From Artocarpus heterophyllus (taxonomy: Eukaryota > Streptophyta > Magnoliopsida > Rosales > Moraceae): a stretch of DNA of 64,000 bases. The translations under genes and the position numbers were made by a program. Shown piece after piece: positions 11,451 to 22,647 of the stretch; the first letter of the stretch is position 1, and every line of letters begins with the position of its first letter. The notes beneath the pieces were generated by a model. That model did no database searches, was not told the DNA's origin, and saw only the letters and a program-made list of their open reading frames with translations. The DNA is taken from contig CM046344.1 of NCBI GenBank assembly GCA_025403435.1, forward strand, positions 20,441,652 through 20,505,651, read 5' to 3'.

Positions 11451-11462
11451 AAAAAAAAGGGG

Positions 11463-12131
11463 TGTATTTGTATATAGAAAAATGTTTTGGATTTTGCAAG
11501 GAAAAAAAAGTCTCCATTGCTTGGCAAGCAATTCTTGTAGACTAGGAGGCTGACGTTGGATGGGATTTTTTACAATAGTAAGAGTGTATTTATAACGTGG
11601 CATTTCTAGCATAGTAAGAGTGTATTTATAACGTGGCATTTCTACCAGGTGGCTCGTTGAACACCCTGACACTCGTGTACCTGGATATCCAAGTGCATCC
11701 TACGAAAGGTCAAGCATCATAAAGAGTCTCACGGCTCATCACTCGTCATCAAGCAATGAAATGGTTGATGATTAAAGGCAATCAATGGCCAAAGATTAAA
11801 TATTGTTTAATGCATTATCAGTTATAACACCCAAAAGAGGAAAAGTTTTTATTACATATTAAAGAGAGAAATAACTCCCATATTAATAGAAGAATTATAC
11901 TACTTCATTTCAATGTGTTATATAAAAACTCTCAATTTGACACATAAATAGTACACTCTATTTTTCAATACAATAGCCTTGTGATTCTAAGATTATCTTT
12001 GTTTTATTCTTTAAAGTTACTTGTATTTCTTGAGTGATTAATCCCCTTTTCTTAAGATTATTTGTTCGTTTAATACAAATAACTTGTCTAAAGACTTCAA
12101 TTTAGCGTTGAACGAATATTTTGTTCCAACA
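11463..12131 (+). repeat. Probable 3' LTR of the Tat-type element
   Basis: An A9GGGG polypurine-like tract (11,450-11,462) is followed by TGTATTTG, and the block ends TTGTTCCAACA at 12,131. Inside are a TATA-like TATATAAAAACTC at about 11,920 and a CT-poor 5'-UTR-like tail, the usual LTR layout. A 36-bp direct duplication lies at 11,575-11,610 and 11,611-11,646. The left edge is the weaker one: TGAACACCC at about 11,657 is an alternative start. The matching 5' LTR is not present to confirm it. Confidence 0.5.
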
Positions 12132-13785
12132 TAATATATGAGATCATTGATAACAATTAATCTTCACTAAGATGGATCAAAATAGAATATAAATGATGTC
12201 AACATAAAACTAAACGCTATAAATAAAAGAACACAATGAAATTTATAGTGGTTCATCTTGAACAGAGAGCTAAATCTATTACCTTTGATGGTTTCACTGA
12301 ATGCTGAAAGGAAAAAACAAGTGTTTTCTATACAAAGAGCTCGTGCTTTTAATGCTGAAACCCCTTTTGAAGCGGCCTCCAAATATACTTGTACGAAAAC
12401 TGTTAGCCCATGAGGTTGTTCCACTACCCCAGGGTTGCTTATTGACGCAGAGTATTGGAACATTACTTGGCTTTTCACAAATTATCCACACGTCCACATT
12501 CCTAGTGGGCATTCGTAAGGGTGGAATCATCCACATGACATTAAGCATTTACCTTTAAAACAATGCTATAGGGCATCGATCTATAGCATCCATGATATTG
12601 AACATTATATACTAACAATAGAGGGTGGATTTTACATGTTGTGAGATTCATAAGTAGGACCCACTTTCTTTTTGGTTATGGTGTTTAGCATCGACGATGC
12701 CCCGTACATTTTTTTTTTATCGTGCTTGCATGTGGCAAGGCCTTCCTTTGAGGTGGATCAAGCGTGGAATTTACAATAATGCTTTGCAACCCGAGATGTC
12801 CACTTTGACGACTCTGGTGTAACTCATTTAATGTCGTATATTCTTTTCTTTTTTTTTTTCTTTTCAGAAGAAATATGGTTAAAAAGAAGTTGAAAAAATC
12901 ATGTGCTGCTCGCTGGCGTTAACTTTGAAGGGGCAGACCAAGACAATAACTCTCTTGGGTCCGAGCCTCTATGGATATCAAACGCCGCCGATTTGACGAG
13001 GCCAACTTGGAGATGACCTTGCTAGCAGTTTCTTCAAAGATCAGCACCAAATCTCACACTGAAGCTTTCAGATGGTTTGTATATGATCTTTTCTTTCCTG
13101 ACCTTTAATTTCCTTGCTAACTAAAAACCACAGAATTTGAAGGAAAAAAAATGAAGGATGATGGGAAAAAGTCTATCCCTCTGTTGTCTTTTCTTTTCTT
13201 TTTTTTTTTTTGTCCTCGTGGTTATTTTTTTATTATTTATTAGACATATCATTTAAATTTAACAATTTAAGCACAAAAATAAGACTCAAAAATTAAAAAT
13301 AATTAAACAATTTATTTAGGTATCAGAATTTAATTCAAAAACAACTAATACGACAAAAAAAAAAAAAAGAAACAATAAAACTTAATCAGATGAAAAGTAG
13401 CTTTGTGGGTGAGAGTGGTCAGGGTCGTAAGGGTGATAAAAGAAAAAGTGGGGGCCACAAAATAATTAAAAATAGTAAAGAGTTTTTAAATAGCCTGGGA
13501 CAATGTTTACTGCGCACGTTTAAACGATTTACACGTGGGTCATATAACAGCACTCTGGAATTTGCTATCAACTAGTTTGATATAATAATTAACCACAGGG
13601 AGGAAGAATTCTACTGGGGAGACGAAATCACAACTTCTTTTAGATTCTGTGTTGTTTTGAGAGTCTCTAAAGAATCTCTTTCTGTGTACACATATACATG
13701 TTAAAGATTAAATTTTTTGACAATGAAATGCCCCACTAGGATAATCATTAATATTAGATCTTGAATTAGACAAAATAATGGGGAG
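12132..13785. other. Spacer, no supported gene
   Basis: This stretch has low-complexity poly-T and poly-A tracts (12,850, 13,200, 13,360) and short open frames only. The segment 12,160-12,560 is richer in coding-like bases but is open on both strands and matches no family I recognise. A short frame from ATG 12,973 (MDIKRRRFDEANLEM...), 35 codons followed by a possible GT donor, looks like an exon, but no partner exon was found. Confidence 0.4.
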
Positions 13786-14079
13786 ATGAAGAACGCAGCC
13801 ACCGTGCGAGACGGTGGAATAAAAAGTTTGCAAATTTTTGCCTTTGGCTTGTTAGAAGAAAGGAAGAACATTTGGAAGAAATTGAGGTCCTTGAATCACC
13901 AGTTATTTGTAATTAAGAAAGTGACAAGGTTTGCTGTGGAAAATCTAAGGGAAGAAATTACGAGGCAAGTACTTTTCAATGCAATTTTAATGCTATTCTG
14001 CAATGATGTCCAACTATACAATTGTTTAATCTATTATCTTTTTTGTGTCCCCATAATATTATTCAATATCTCTTCATAA
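13786..14079 (+). other. Unrecognised 97-codon open frame
   Basis: The frame encodes MKNAATVRDGGIKSLQ... with a basic middle (ERKNIWKKLRS) and a hydrophobic C-terminal third. I recognise no domain. The C-terminal half from about 13,965 is AT-rich and looks like spacer, so only the first ~60 codons have a coding-like composition. It could be an exon remnant; a GT follows at 13,967 (GAGGCAA|GTACTT). Not a supported gene. Confidence 0.2.
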
Positions 14080-16488
14080 GTTAAGGACTCTTTTACCAAA
14101 TTATGAAGAAATACAATAGGAAGGGTAATAGAATTGGGAACGAAAGGAAAAGAAAGTAATAGGACTAAAAAATTTTCTCTTTCTGATGTTACTTATCTAT
14201 TTGATGGTGTAAATAAAAACAATTATATTTTTTTTAAACAATCATATTTTTTAGTGTTTACTAACTTAATAATTATAATCTTATCATATAATTACCAAAA
14301 TATTCTTTTATATAACTAAATAATAATGAATTATAACATTTGAATTTGATATTATTTCTTTTCATAGGGAACAATACTAAAGAGATATGATGATTGACAA
14401 TTCCTAGATTCTATAGGGCCTGTAAAATTCTCATTATTGATTTTATAAGTAAACAACTTATTAAAAGAGAAAGAGAATTACTCGTTGCTTTTCTTTAAAA
14501 GGCAAGTTGAGCATGCCCTAAAAAATAAATTAAGAAAAACAAGCTTTGTTCATGTAGTTTGATTCCTTCTTTGCAATAATATTCAACCCACTCATGCTTT
14601 AATACTCATCTTCGACTGCACATTATTATAAACCTGAAAAGTTACTGGAGTTCTTTTAGAATATAGAGATTCAAGGAAAGGATAGATTTTAAAACTTTTT
14701 TAAGTCAATATCATATTTTAAAAAAATTTATAATAAATAGTAAATTTACGATGTCAATAATTTCTTTACTATGGAAATAAGACTATCTATGTTATAAGTA
14801 AGAGGGTAAATAAATTATTTACACCTTACATTTGCTTAGTCTAAAAATTATTCACACTGTAAATAAGAACTTAGTACAATTACTTTTAAAAAAGTTTCAT
14901 TTACTACAATTTCCTTAGAAGGAAGTACTCGGACTTTTGACGGGCCTGGTTGGACCTAGACTTTATTCGGGCCAGTATGCCCACCCATTGGGATCTTTAC
15001 AAAAATACCATAAATTTTAGGTTTGGATTGATGTATGCTACAAGAAAAAAGTATTTGTGGAAAATGCCACATCTATATCACATAATATATTTAGAATACA
15101 AAATATACCCCAGCACTATAGTTCATGTCAATTACACTTATGATTTTTTTTTTTTTTAAATGCTTGTTAATTAAGAGCATATAACTATCTAATAAAGTAA
15201 TTTTGTTTAAATAACATGGCATTAAATGCAAGACTTTTTTAAGGTATGACAAAGTTCAATCAACTAGGTTTTTTTGTGACATTTTTGCTAAATATCTGTC
15301 ACTGACCTATCAACCAAAAGCCTGGTCTAATTCTTTAATTTGGGTTGGCTGGGCACATCTACAGTCCGAGCTAGGCCTGGCTGTTCTTTGTTAAGCTGGG
15401 CGTGGCGTTGATCGTGCTCACTTTGAAGACTAGCCATGTGCCAAAGATTGTGTGCAAATTAGGTTTAAGTTTTTCAAAATTCTAACAAATATCACTTTTA
15501 TAAAACTAATTGAAATAAATATTAAGTTTTAAAAATATTTATAGTAAATGTCAGCAAAAAAAATTTACTCAGTAAAAATATTTTTACCTATATGTTTACT
15601 ATGAGTAAAAAAGTTTTACTAGTAAATTTTCTTTTTACTAATATTTACTATAAATATTGTTAAAACTTAACGTTTACTTAAAAAAATTTAAAAAATTTTT
15701 ACTAATATTTACTATAAATATTTTCAAAACTTAACGTTTACTTAAAAAAATTTAAAAAATTCAAAAAATATGGCATTTTTCTCGTTCCCCCTAAATTTTT
15801 CACAAAGGTGAAATACTTGAATACCAACTCCAACTCTTAAAAGGGGTTTTTTCCGTAATTCAATTCCACACGAGCGCCGTGCTGCGCATAGACTTGGACT
15901 TATTTTTGCCCCTCTACCTACCAAACAATTTTGCCAAGAGAAAAAAAACAAAAAAAAAAAACAAAAAAAAAAGTTTCCAACCATGAGAAGAGGGAAATGT
16001 TATAACCAATATGAATTATCAATCACTAATTTTTTTTTTTTACCAGCTAAACTCATTAAAAAAAAAAATCTGTTTGTCCAGTTAATTGTAAATCCATAAT
16101 TGACTAAAACATCAATAGAGAGGACCATGGGAATCTCTGTTTCTTTAATGGAAGAGATAAATAAGCATCACAAAGACTAAAGAAAGTGAGATTCATTTAG
16201 TTTCACTACCAGAGATGTTTGCATTGTGAAGAGAAACATGTACAAAGAGCGAATAAAGTCATGTATCACAGCAAATTTCAGTGCCAAAACTCTTCTAAAT
16301 ATGGATTACACAAATGCAGAGCAAAAAATTAAATAATGTCCTGAAGAGTATGACGAGTATGGTCAGTAATTTACCTCCCTTTGGAGGCCTGGATCAAGTT
16401 GTGAAGCTGAAAAGGAGTATTTTTTCCACACTCAGAAAATGACGATAACGAGTAGATGATAACTGACCTAAATTTCCATTGATTGAAG
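14080..16488. repeat. AT-rich spacer with direct and inverted repeats
   Basis: A 64-bp unit is present twice in tandem (15,632-15,695 and 15,696-15,760; it contains TATTTACTATAAATATT and AACTTAACGTTTACTT). Its inverted form lies upstream at about 15,508-15,555 (AATATTAAGTTTTAAAAATATTTATAGTAAATG), so the block can fold into a hairpin. Related AT-rich motifs occur at 14,700-14,880 and 58,060-58,300, suggesting a dispersed element. The 80-codon minus frame at 15,742-15,984 is poly-A driven. No gene seen. The 3' UTR of the pectin acetylesterase gene probably takes up the last few hundred bases. Confidence 0.55.
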
Positions 16489-19400
16489 TCACAAGAAATT
16501 CATATGAATGCAGGTAGGATTGCATGGATATGCACAATCAATTAGCTTCACTTCTTTCCGGTTGAAATACCAATCACCAACGGATTCTGCAATGGTCTGT
16601 TACAAGGGCCATAAAACTCTATATAAATTCAAATCCAAATAAAAGCCAAGCAGACTCCAAAGCGAGAGCAATGGATGGAAGAAATATGCCCACATATTGC
16701 AAGGTCAATAAATTCTGAGAAAAACGTTGCTTGTAAGTGACCCAGAAAAGCTTTCATCAGACCTCCATATACAGAACAGGAGAAATTACTCTTCTTACCT
16801 TATTGTTTATTCTAGGTGAGTGTAGAGAATGCCATGTCTCTGCCAACCATGTCTGGCAATGAACAAAGCAGGAATTTATAAACAATCCAGCCTCCTTATT
16901 TTTCTGGAAATCACTCAGTGCCGTAAGCAGAGAATCTCTAAAACCTGCGTGGAATAAGTTCTCATCATGTTAACTAGCCACCTATGTTACCTGACAATAT
17001 TAAGGATGCTGACAGGTTCTTGCATAATGCCAACTTACAAGTAGGACTGACAACAAGCTGAGAATTCTTCAACAAGTTTTATGATACTACATGGTGACTA
17101 TAGACGTGAAGAAATCATCTAAAGTTTTCCATAAATATTTCCCATTTCAAGAATGACCCAACAAACTAACACTAACAATTCCCCCACTAGATCTTATAAG
17201 CTACAAGTAAGGCATTTAAATTCCACACAAATCTGCTACCAGATTGTTTGGAAGTATCACCAACCATGGTGTCAATCATCATTGATGGCGTTTTTACGAA
17301 ATTATAGCCCTAAGTGCTTGCTTGTAGATCTCGCTTGTATCAATATAATTTATGGGACCACCAGTACTGATGTTAGATATTCAACTACCTTGAAGTATCT
17401 GAATCTGGCTAGGATCGCAATTTTGAATGTTTAATCTGCATTTCCCCCAATAGCCATCTGATGAATCTGGTACCAAGATATGTTGTATCTAAATATACCC
17501 AATTAGTATAACAAGATACTCATGGATTAAAAAATCCACTGTGAAAAAATGAAGTACGAATTCTAAGGAAATTACCTGCCAAAAGTCATAAGCTGGGTTG
17601 ACAAGGAACACGGGGGTATTTATGTTTTTAATAATTCGTTGAGGAAATAGACACTGTCATTGCAATTTAGAACAAACAAAGGGGCCAGCCTCGTGTTAGG
17701 AGTCAGATTGAGTACCAATAGGAGAATTACATCATAAATTTGACAAGCAAGAGGATAACCAAAAAGGGAAAGAGAACCTGCCTCTGATGGTTCTGATTTT
17801 GCAAGACATTCCATGTGCAAACTCTTGGCTACACCCTGAAGCACAAATTTAGATACAATAAACAAGTATCAATATTATCTTCTCCCCCTTAACTGAAGGA
17901 ACGTATTAAATTATTTTCAAATAATAAAGTTCTTGTTTCTTACAAATAAATAAATAAATAAAGGCACTTGTTGTAGATTACCCAAAAAAATTTATCAGAT
18001 AGACCATCTCTGTTATATAAAATCAAGTTGGATGCAACATGTATGATATAAAACATACAAGACAAAATAAACATCACCATGAAAAGATCATGAGTCACCT
18101 AGCTAACTAAATAAATCTCAGATGAATATCACCTGGCTAAATAGACACTAACAACATAAAGGTTAAACCAAGACTGATTAGAGGATAACCTGAAGGAGTA
18201 AAACATCATTATAGAAAGATCTCATGGTGCGATTTCCAAGAACATCTTTCCTGAAATGTAAGAAGTAGGATGTGGCTCAAATTATTTATGAGTGGTCAGA
18301 TGTCGAGGAAAAAGGACTAGAAGGGTACAAGAAAAGAAAAGTAAAAAAATAGTTGTTCTAGCTCGAGACTAATTCATTTTGTAGGTTGACTAGGAAAATC
18401 TCCTACAGAAGAAGATTTCTAACATTAAGAATATGAGATGCATATTATATCATGTTATTCTCCTTCCCAACGTAGTAAAAATGAAAAATTATATTATGCA
18501 TCTTCCACAAACTTCCACAAGAAGATACCGAGAAAACACAATGATCCAGATGCATCATGATCCTACAAACAAGCACACACGTGTGTGTATGTGTGTCGCG
18601 TGCACCAACGAGGGTAGGATTCAAGAGGTAATATGGTTAGTGGATAGAGCTGAAAATAGAAAACTACTCATAAATGAAAATCAGAATCATATAAGTTTTA
18701 TTAATAGCATGATATATAAAACTAATGAATTTGTGGGATTTCTCATGGGAAGCTTACAATTTCTAAGAGAGACGAAGAAAGAGAAAAGAGAGCTTATAAA
18801 AGTGAATGGTACTAAGTATTGAAAGAGGTGCATAGGAGTTGTGTTTTTTGCACACTTCTTGGAGATCTATTTATAGAGCCATTTTGAAAGCGGTATCACA
18901 ACAATCCTGTGGTAGGCACTATAGATGAATAGCACTTGTGTCAAAATAAAGAACGAGTTTTGCCTTGGAAAATAATGAAGATACTTATTGCAACATCTTT
19001 TCTTCCACAAAATAGCTATTTTGTATTCATTATTGCTCATCTTCAAATGGATTCTTACAAAGCCAACTCAAGGGAGTGTTTTTTTTTTTTTTTTTTTCTT
19101 GATTGCAAGTGACATTGCTCCATAAGAAGTTTACATAAGAAAGAGCAAGATCATGGAATGGTGGAGTCTTGTCATACAACTCATCATCCACAAAATGTTG
19201 CAAAATTTGAAGAGTGGAGTCCAAACTTGATTCTCTTGAAGAAAGTATTGATGGACTAAAGTTTGTTCGATAAAGTTTCACCGGTAGTCATTCACCAAGA
19301 AAAAATTCACCACAGGACTATAATGATATATCACTTTCAAAATAGCTTTATAAATAGATCCCCAAGAAGGGTGAAGGAGTACGCATGACTCCTATGCATC

Positions 19401-22400
19401 TTTTCCAATACCTCTTCTTACCATTCCCTCTCCCCTTCCTCTTTTCTAATCCTTCTTTCTCTCTCCCCTTCTCTCAAAAATAGTAAGCTTCCCTTGAGGA
19501 GTCCAAAAAATTTGAAAGTTCTATTACAATATCATACAGCTTTTATGGTTTTGCATTTGTGAGTAGTTTTCTATATCCTGCTCTATCCAATGCTAACCAT
19601 GTATCCTCCATAGTCCTCCTCCCATTGGGTTAAGTATGTGTGTTTTGCATAACCACTAAGCAAAATATATGTATTATTTAGTGTATATATGTATGTATGT
19701 ATAAACATCCTATATATATATATATATATATATAATTCATACAAATGAGTCTGTGTAAACGTACTCATCAAGGAAAAAACCTGCATCGGCAAGGCACTTT
19801 GCAGTTACATCCTCTGGAAGACGTTTGCGAAAGTCATCACAATGTATAAGAGTTGCCAACCCACCAGCAGAACAACCTGAAAGAAGAGCCTAAAACATCG
19901 AGAGAGAATGTATAATCAATTAAGTTTTCTAAGGGTAAGCAATTATCTTTAATAAAGTCAGTACACAAAAAATATAGTAGTATACACACAAAAACATTTC
20001 AATTTAAAAACAAAGCAGATTGCATGGTCGAATTGTAGAAGGACACATATTGCAAAAATCATCTAGATGTTCCATATGTAAAATTTTACAGCTCAGATTT
20101 GGTAAAGCATTTAGATGTTATAAAAATTTTAAAACCAATTATAGTTTAGACCAAAAATTACCTGTTTTGCTTTTGACAACCCAATTGATAAGAGTTCATC
20201 CATAAGAACTTCCCAGATGAGCTGGCCTCTAAAAAAAAGCTTAGCTCCATTCTACGCTATGGAAGAACCGACAACAATATTACTCAAAAAGCGTTTTCCC
20301 TTCCTCCATTGAACACGCTCAAGAGAAAAATAGTTGTCTTTTCCTGTTTTATAAAAAATACCATTACTAAACCCAAGACTTACTTTTGACTCGCTCTCAG
20401 GGTGGCCGGATAAAGAGGCACCATCACAATACCGTATCTTGACCTTGTTCCAGTTAAAGAAATCTAGAAAGTGCACAAAATCAAGACTACAAAGTGAACG
20501 GCACCTATCTTACTTCATACATGCTTAAAATTCCACTACAAAGTACGAAGTGACGCAAACACTTAAAATGTTAAGTTGACGCTGAGATAAGAAACAAGAG
20601 AAATGAAGAATCTGACATTAGGAAATGGACTAGAAGTAGTTTAGAAAAAGTTAAAGTACCAGGATTTTGTAAAGGGTCGCGACTCAAAATCCCCGCAAAG
20701 TGAACACCGTGTTCCATATGGTTGGAAGAACCCAACGCAGTCTTCTTGCGCAAGGAACAAGACTCTACAGTATTGCACCAACCTCCACCCTACACCACAG
20801 TCCAAACCCAATACCTTTGTTCAATATTAACAAGAATAGAGTTTTTTTTTTATTTTAAATAATAATAAGAAAGCTTCTCTTTATTGATAGTTAAACCAAA
20901 TATAAAGGAAAGAACGTATCCTCTAAAGAAGCAGAGGCTAAGAAAAGGGTTCTGACTTTAGTTCCTAATTTTTAGAACCAGGGCATGTTTACAAAATGGT
21001 AATGGGATGTTAATAGGAAAGGTTAATATTTTGGAAAAGAAATGTTAAGAAGTGTGGAGCTTAATTAACACCCTTCAAATTATAAGGTCGCCATGGGGGT
21101 TGAAAGAGCCCAAAATTTTATCAAGGAGGAGCAAGACAAGAAAGAAAAAACATCTTGGAAGCGTAAAAAGACACACTGGAGTGCCATAAATCCCGTTGGG
21201 GCGTGGTGGGACATAGCACATGCATGGGGGCGCCATTTAAGAGCGCAGCAATGTGCATGGGAAGCCAAAACTCGAAGCAGAATGAAATAGCATGCTATCA
21301 GGCCTAAAGTGAGAAGGAGTTTTTTTTGGGTTTCTTTGTTTCCTCATTCTTGTAAATCTATAAATAGAGTGAAGTATGGCTGATTTTTGTAACTCAAAAA
21401 ATATAGAGTGAGAGAGAGGCTAGAGAACAATTCTAGAGAGAGCGTGTGCAATTTTTCTCTTGTAAACTTCTTTATCATTATAGTGAATTGCTGGAGCGGC
21501 TAAAAGTGAATGTAACTCTCGTTAAGGGTGAACTACAATAAATTTTATGCGTGTCCTTATTTATTTTTTGTTTTGCATATTTTCACTCTCGATAGATTTA
21601 GGCCTTCTAATTTGCAACAAGAAATTTCATGATTCCCTTTGTAGTGCTAATTTATCTACTAGGAAGCAAAATTGAAACAAATCAAGTACCTTTTTAGTGT
21701 TAAAATACAATAGAATATAAATTCTAAAAGCTTATAAAATTACTGGTTGAAATTTAATAAGACCGAACCGAAAGATTAACTTTGGGTTATATTTCAATCT
21801 TTTTTTTTATGTATGTTATATTTCAATTCAAAAGTAAAAAATTCTACAATAGTAGTACTAGTTGTCCTACATTTACTAAACAGTGCATCTTCAGTCTTTT
21901 TGACAATTTCAGTCGAACAAAGCAGCTAAATAAAGCAATTTCCCTGGTGGTGGGAACCCAAAAAAATACCTATATTACTCTTTTAACTGTATAGAGAAAA
22001 AAATAATTTTGATTAGATTTTAAAACATGCACCACCGTTAAGAACACAGTCCCAATAATGCAAAATGCTCAATTTAATCAGGACTAAATTCACCATTACT
22101 ACTTCGACCCAAAAAAAAAAGAAAAAACCCTTCTCAAGTACTACACGTCGATGGAAATACTTAAAGAAAATTAACTCTATTAGCAAGTTTATTTGAATTG
22201 AAACTTTAATTTGAATCATCAAAGTGAGAAGAAATGCAATGAAAGAAAGAAACAGAAGTCAAACCTCTATGTGAAGAAGCCAATTAAGAGAGCCAGATCC
22301 AAAACCCTTCTGGAAATGGTAGCCAGGAACACTCCCATCTAAACAATCTGCATTGAATTCCCAAAATAAATAAATTAAAAAATAAAATAAAATGAAGAGA

Positions 22401-22647
22401 CAGCATAGGAGAAGGTTAATCAAGTACATGCTCCTCTATCCTTGGCATTGTGCAACAGGGTCAAGTCGACGAGATCGTCGGCGGCGGCGGCGGGAGGAGA
22501 GTTTTGGGAGAAATCGGTGGTGGGAGAGTTGGGGATGAGAGTGAGAGCGAAGATGGTGAGAATGAAGAAGAAGATTGCGACCGCCCACTCCTTCCTCGAC
22601 CACCTTCTCCACCACCGGACGCTGCCAAGTCTGAGGTTCGTCGCCAT
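16489..22647 (-). CDS. PAE: Pectin acetylesterase, 12 exons, 424 aa
   Basis: Removes acetyl groups from cell-wall pectin (carbohydrate esterase family 13, Notum-like fold). Exons, minus strand: 22647-22428, 22347-22265, 20789-20660, 20463-20384, 20251-20162, 19889-19765, 18250-18190, 17835-17782, 17653-17576, 17488-17389, 16944-16799, 16596-16489. All phases fit and give 424 aa. Residues 22-38 ([17 protein letters not shown]) form a membrane anchor or uncleaved signal after a basic Arg/Trp-rich tail. Landmarks: GGGWCN 102-107 (oxyanion), GCSAGG with Ser208, NPAYD with Asp304, NSCFVHC with His369, a complete Ser-Asp-His triad by family analogy. The protein ends IHMNFL. Length is normal for the family. 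The exon 8/9 junction uses a GC donor; the other introns are GT-AG. Intron 2 holds a solo LTR. A (CT)n tract directly precedes the ATG. Confidence 0.93.
17654..17781 (-). other. Apparent GC-AG intron in the pectin acetylesterase gene
   Basis: Exon 8 ends AAATCAGAACCATCAGAG and the next bases are GCAGGT. Exon 9 starts TGTCTATTTCCTC after ATGACAG. Only this junction gives [14 protein letters not shown], the expected conserved stretch. The nearby GT (four bases downstream) shifts the frame and hits a stop in exon 9. GC-AG introns are a known minority class in plants. Confidence 0.7.
19712..19734. repeat. (TA)n microsatellite in intron 6
   Basis: About 11 TA units lie in intron 6 of the pectin acetylesterase gene (19,764-18,251). 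The rest of that 1.5 kb intron has no coding signature; the small frames at 19,030-19,281 and 18,433-18,822 are by-products. Confidence 0.8.
21043..21619 (+). mobile_element. Solo LTR in intron 2 of the pectin acetylesterase gene
   Basis: A 577-bp block starts TGTTAAGAAG and ends TTGCAACA, flanked on both sides by the perfect 5-bp duplication AGAAA (21,038-21,042 and 21,620-21,624). TATAAATAGAG at about 21,359, followed by a GA-rich transcript-start-like region, puts its promoter on plus, antisense to the host gene. No internal retrotransposon sequence remains, so it is the usual product of LTR-LTR recombination. The 60-codon frames inside it are not genes. Confidence 0.85.

Noticed and set aside
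12294..12558. Overlapping frames on both strands, possibly a gene fragment
   Set aside because: No family recognised, no splice partner, and open on both strands; kept as spacer.
18433..18822. 129-codon plus-strand frame in intron 6 of the pectin acetylesterase gene
   Set aside because: No domain, AT-rich, and it overlaps intron sequence between two exons supported on the other strand.
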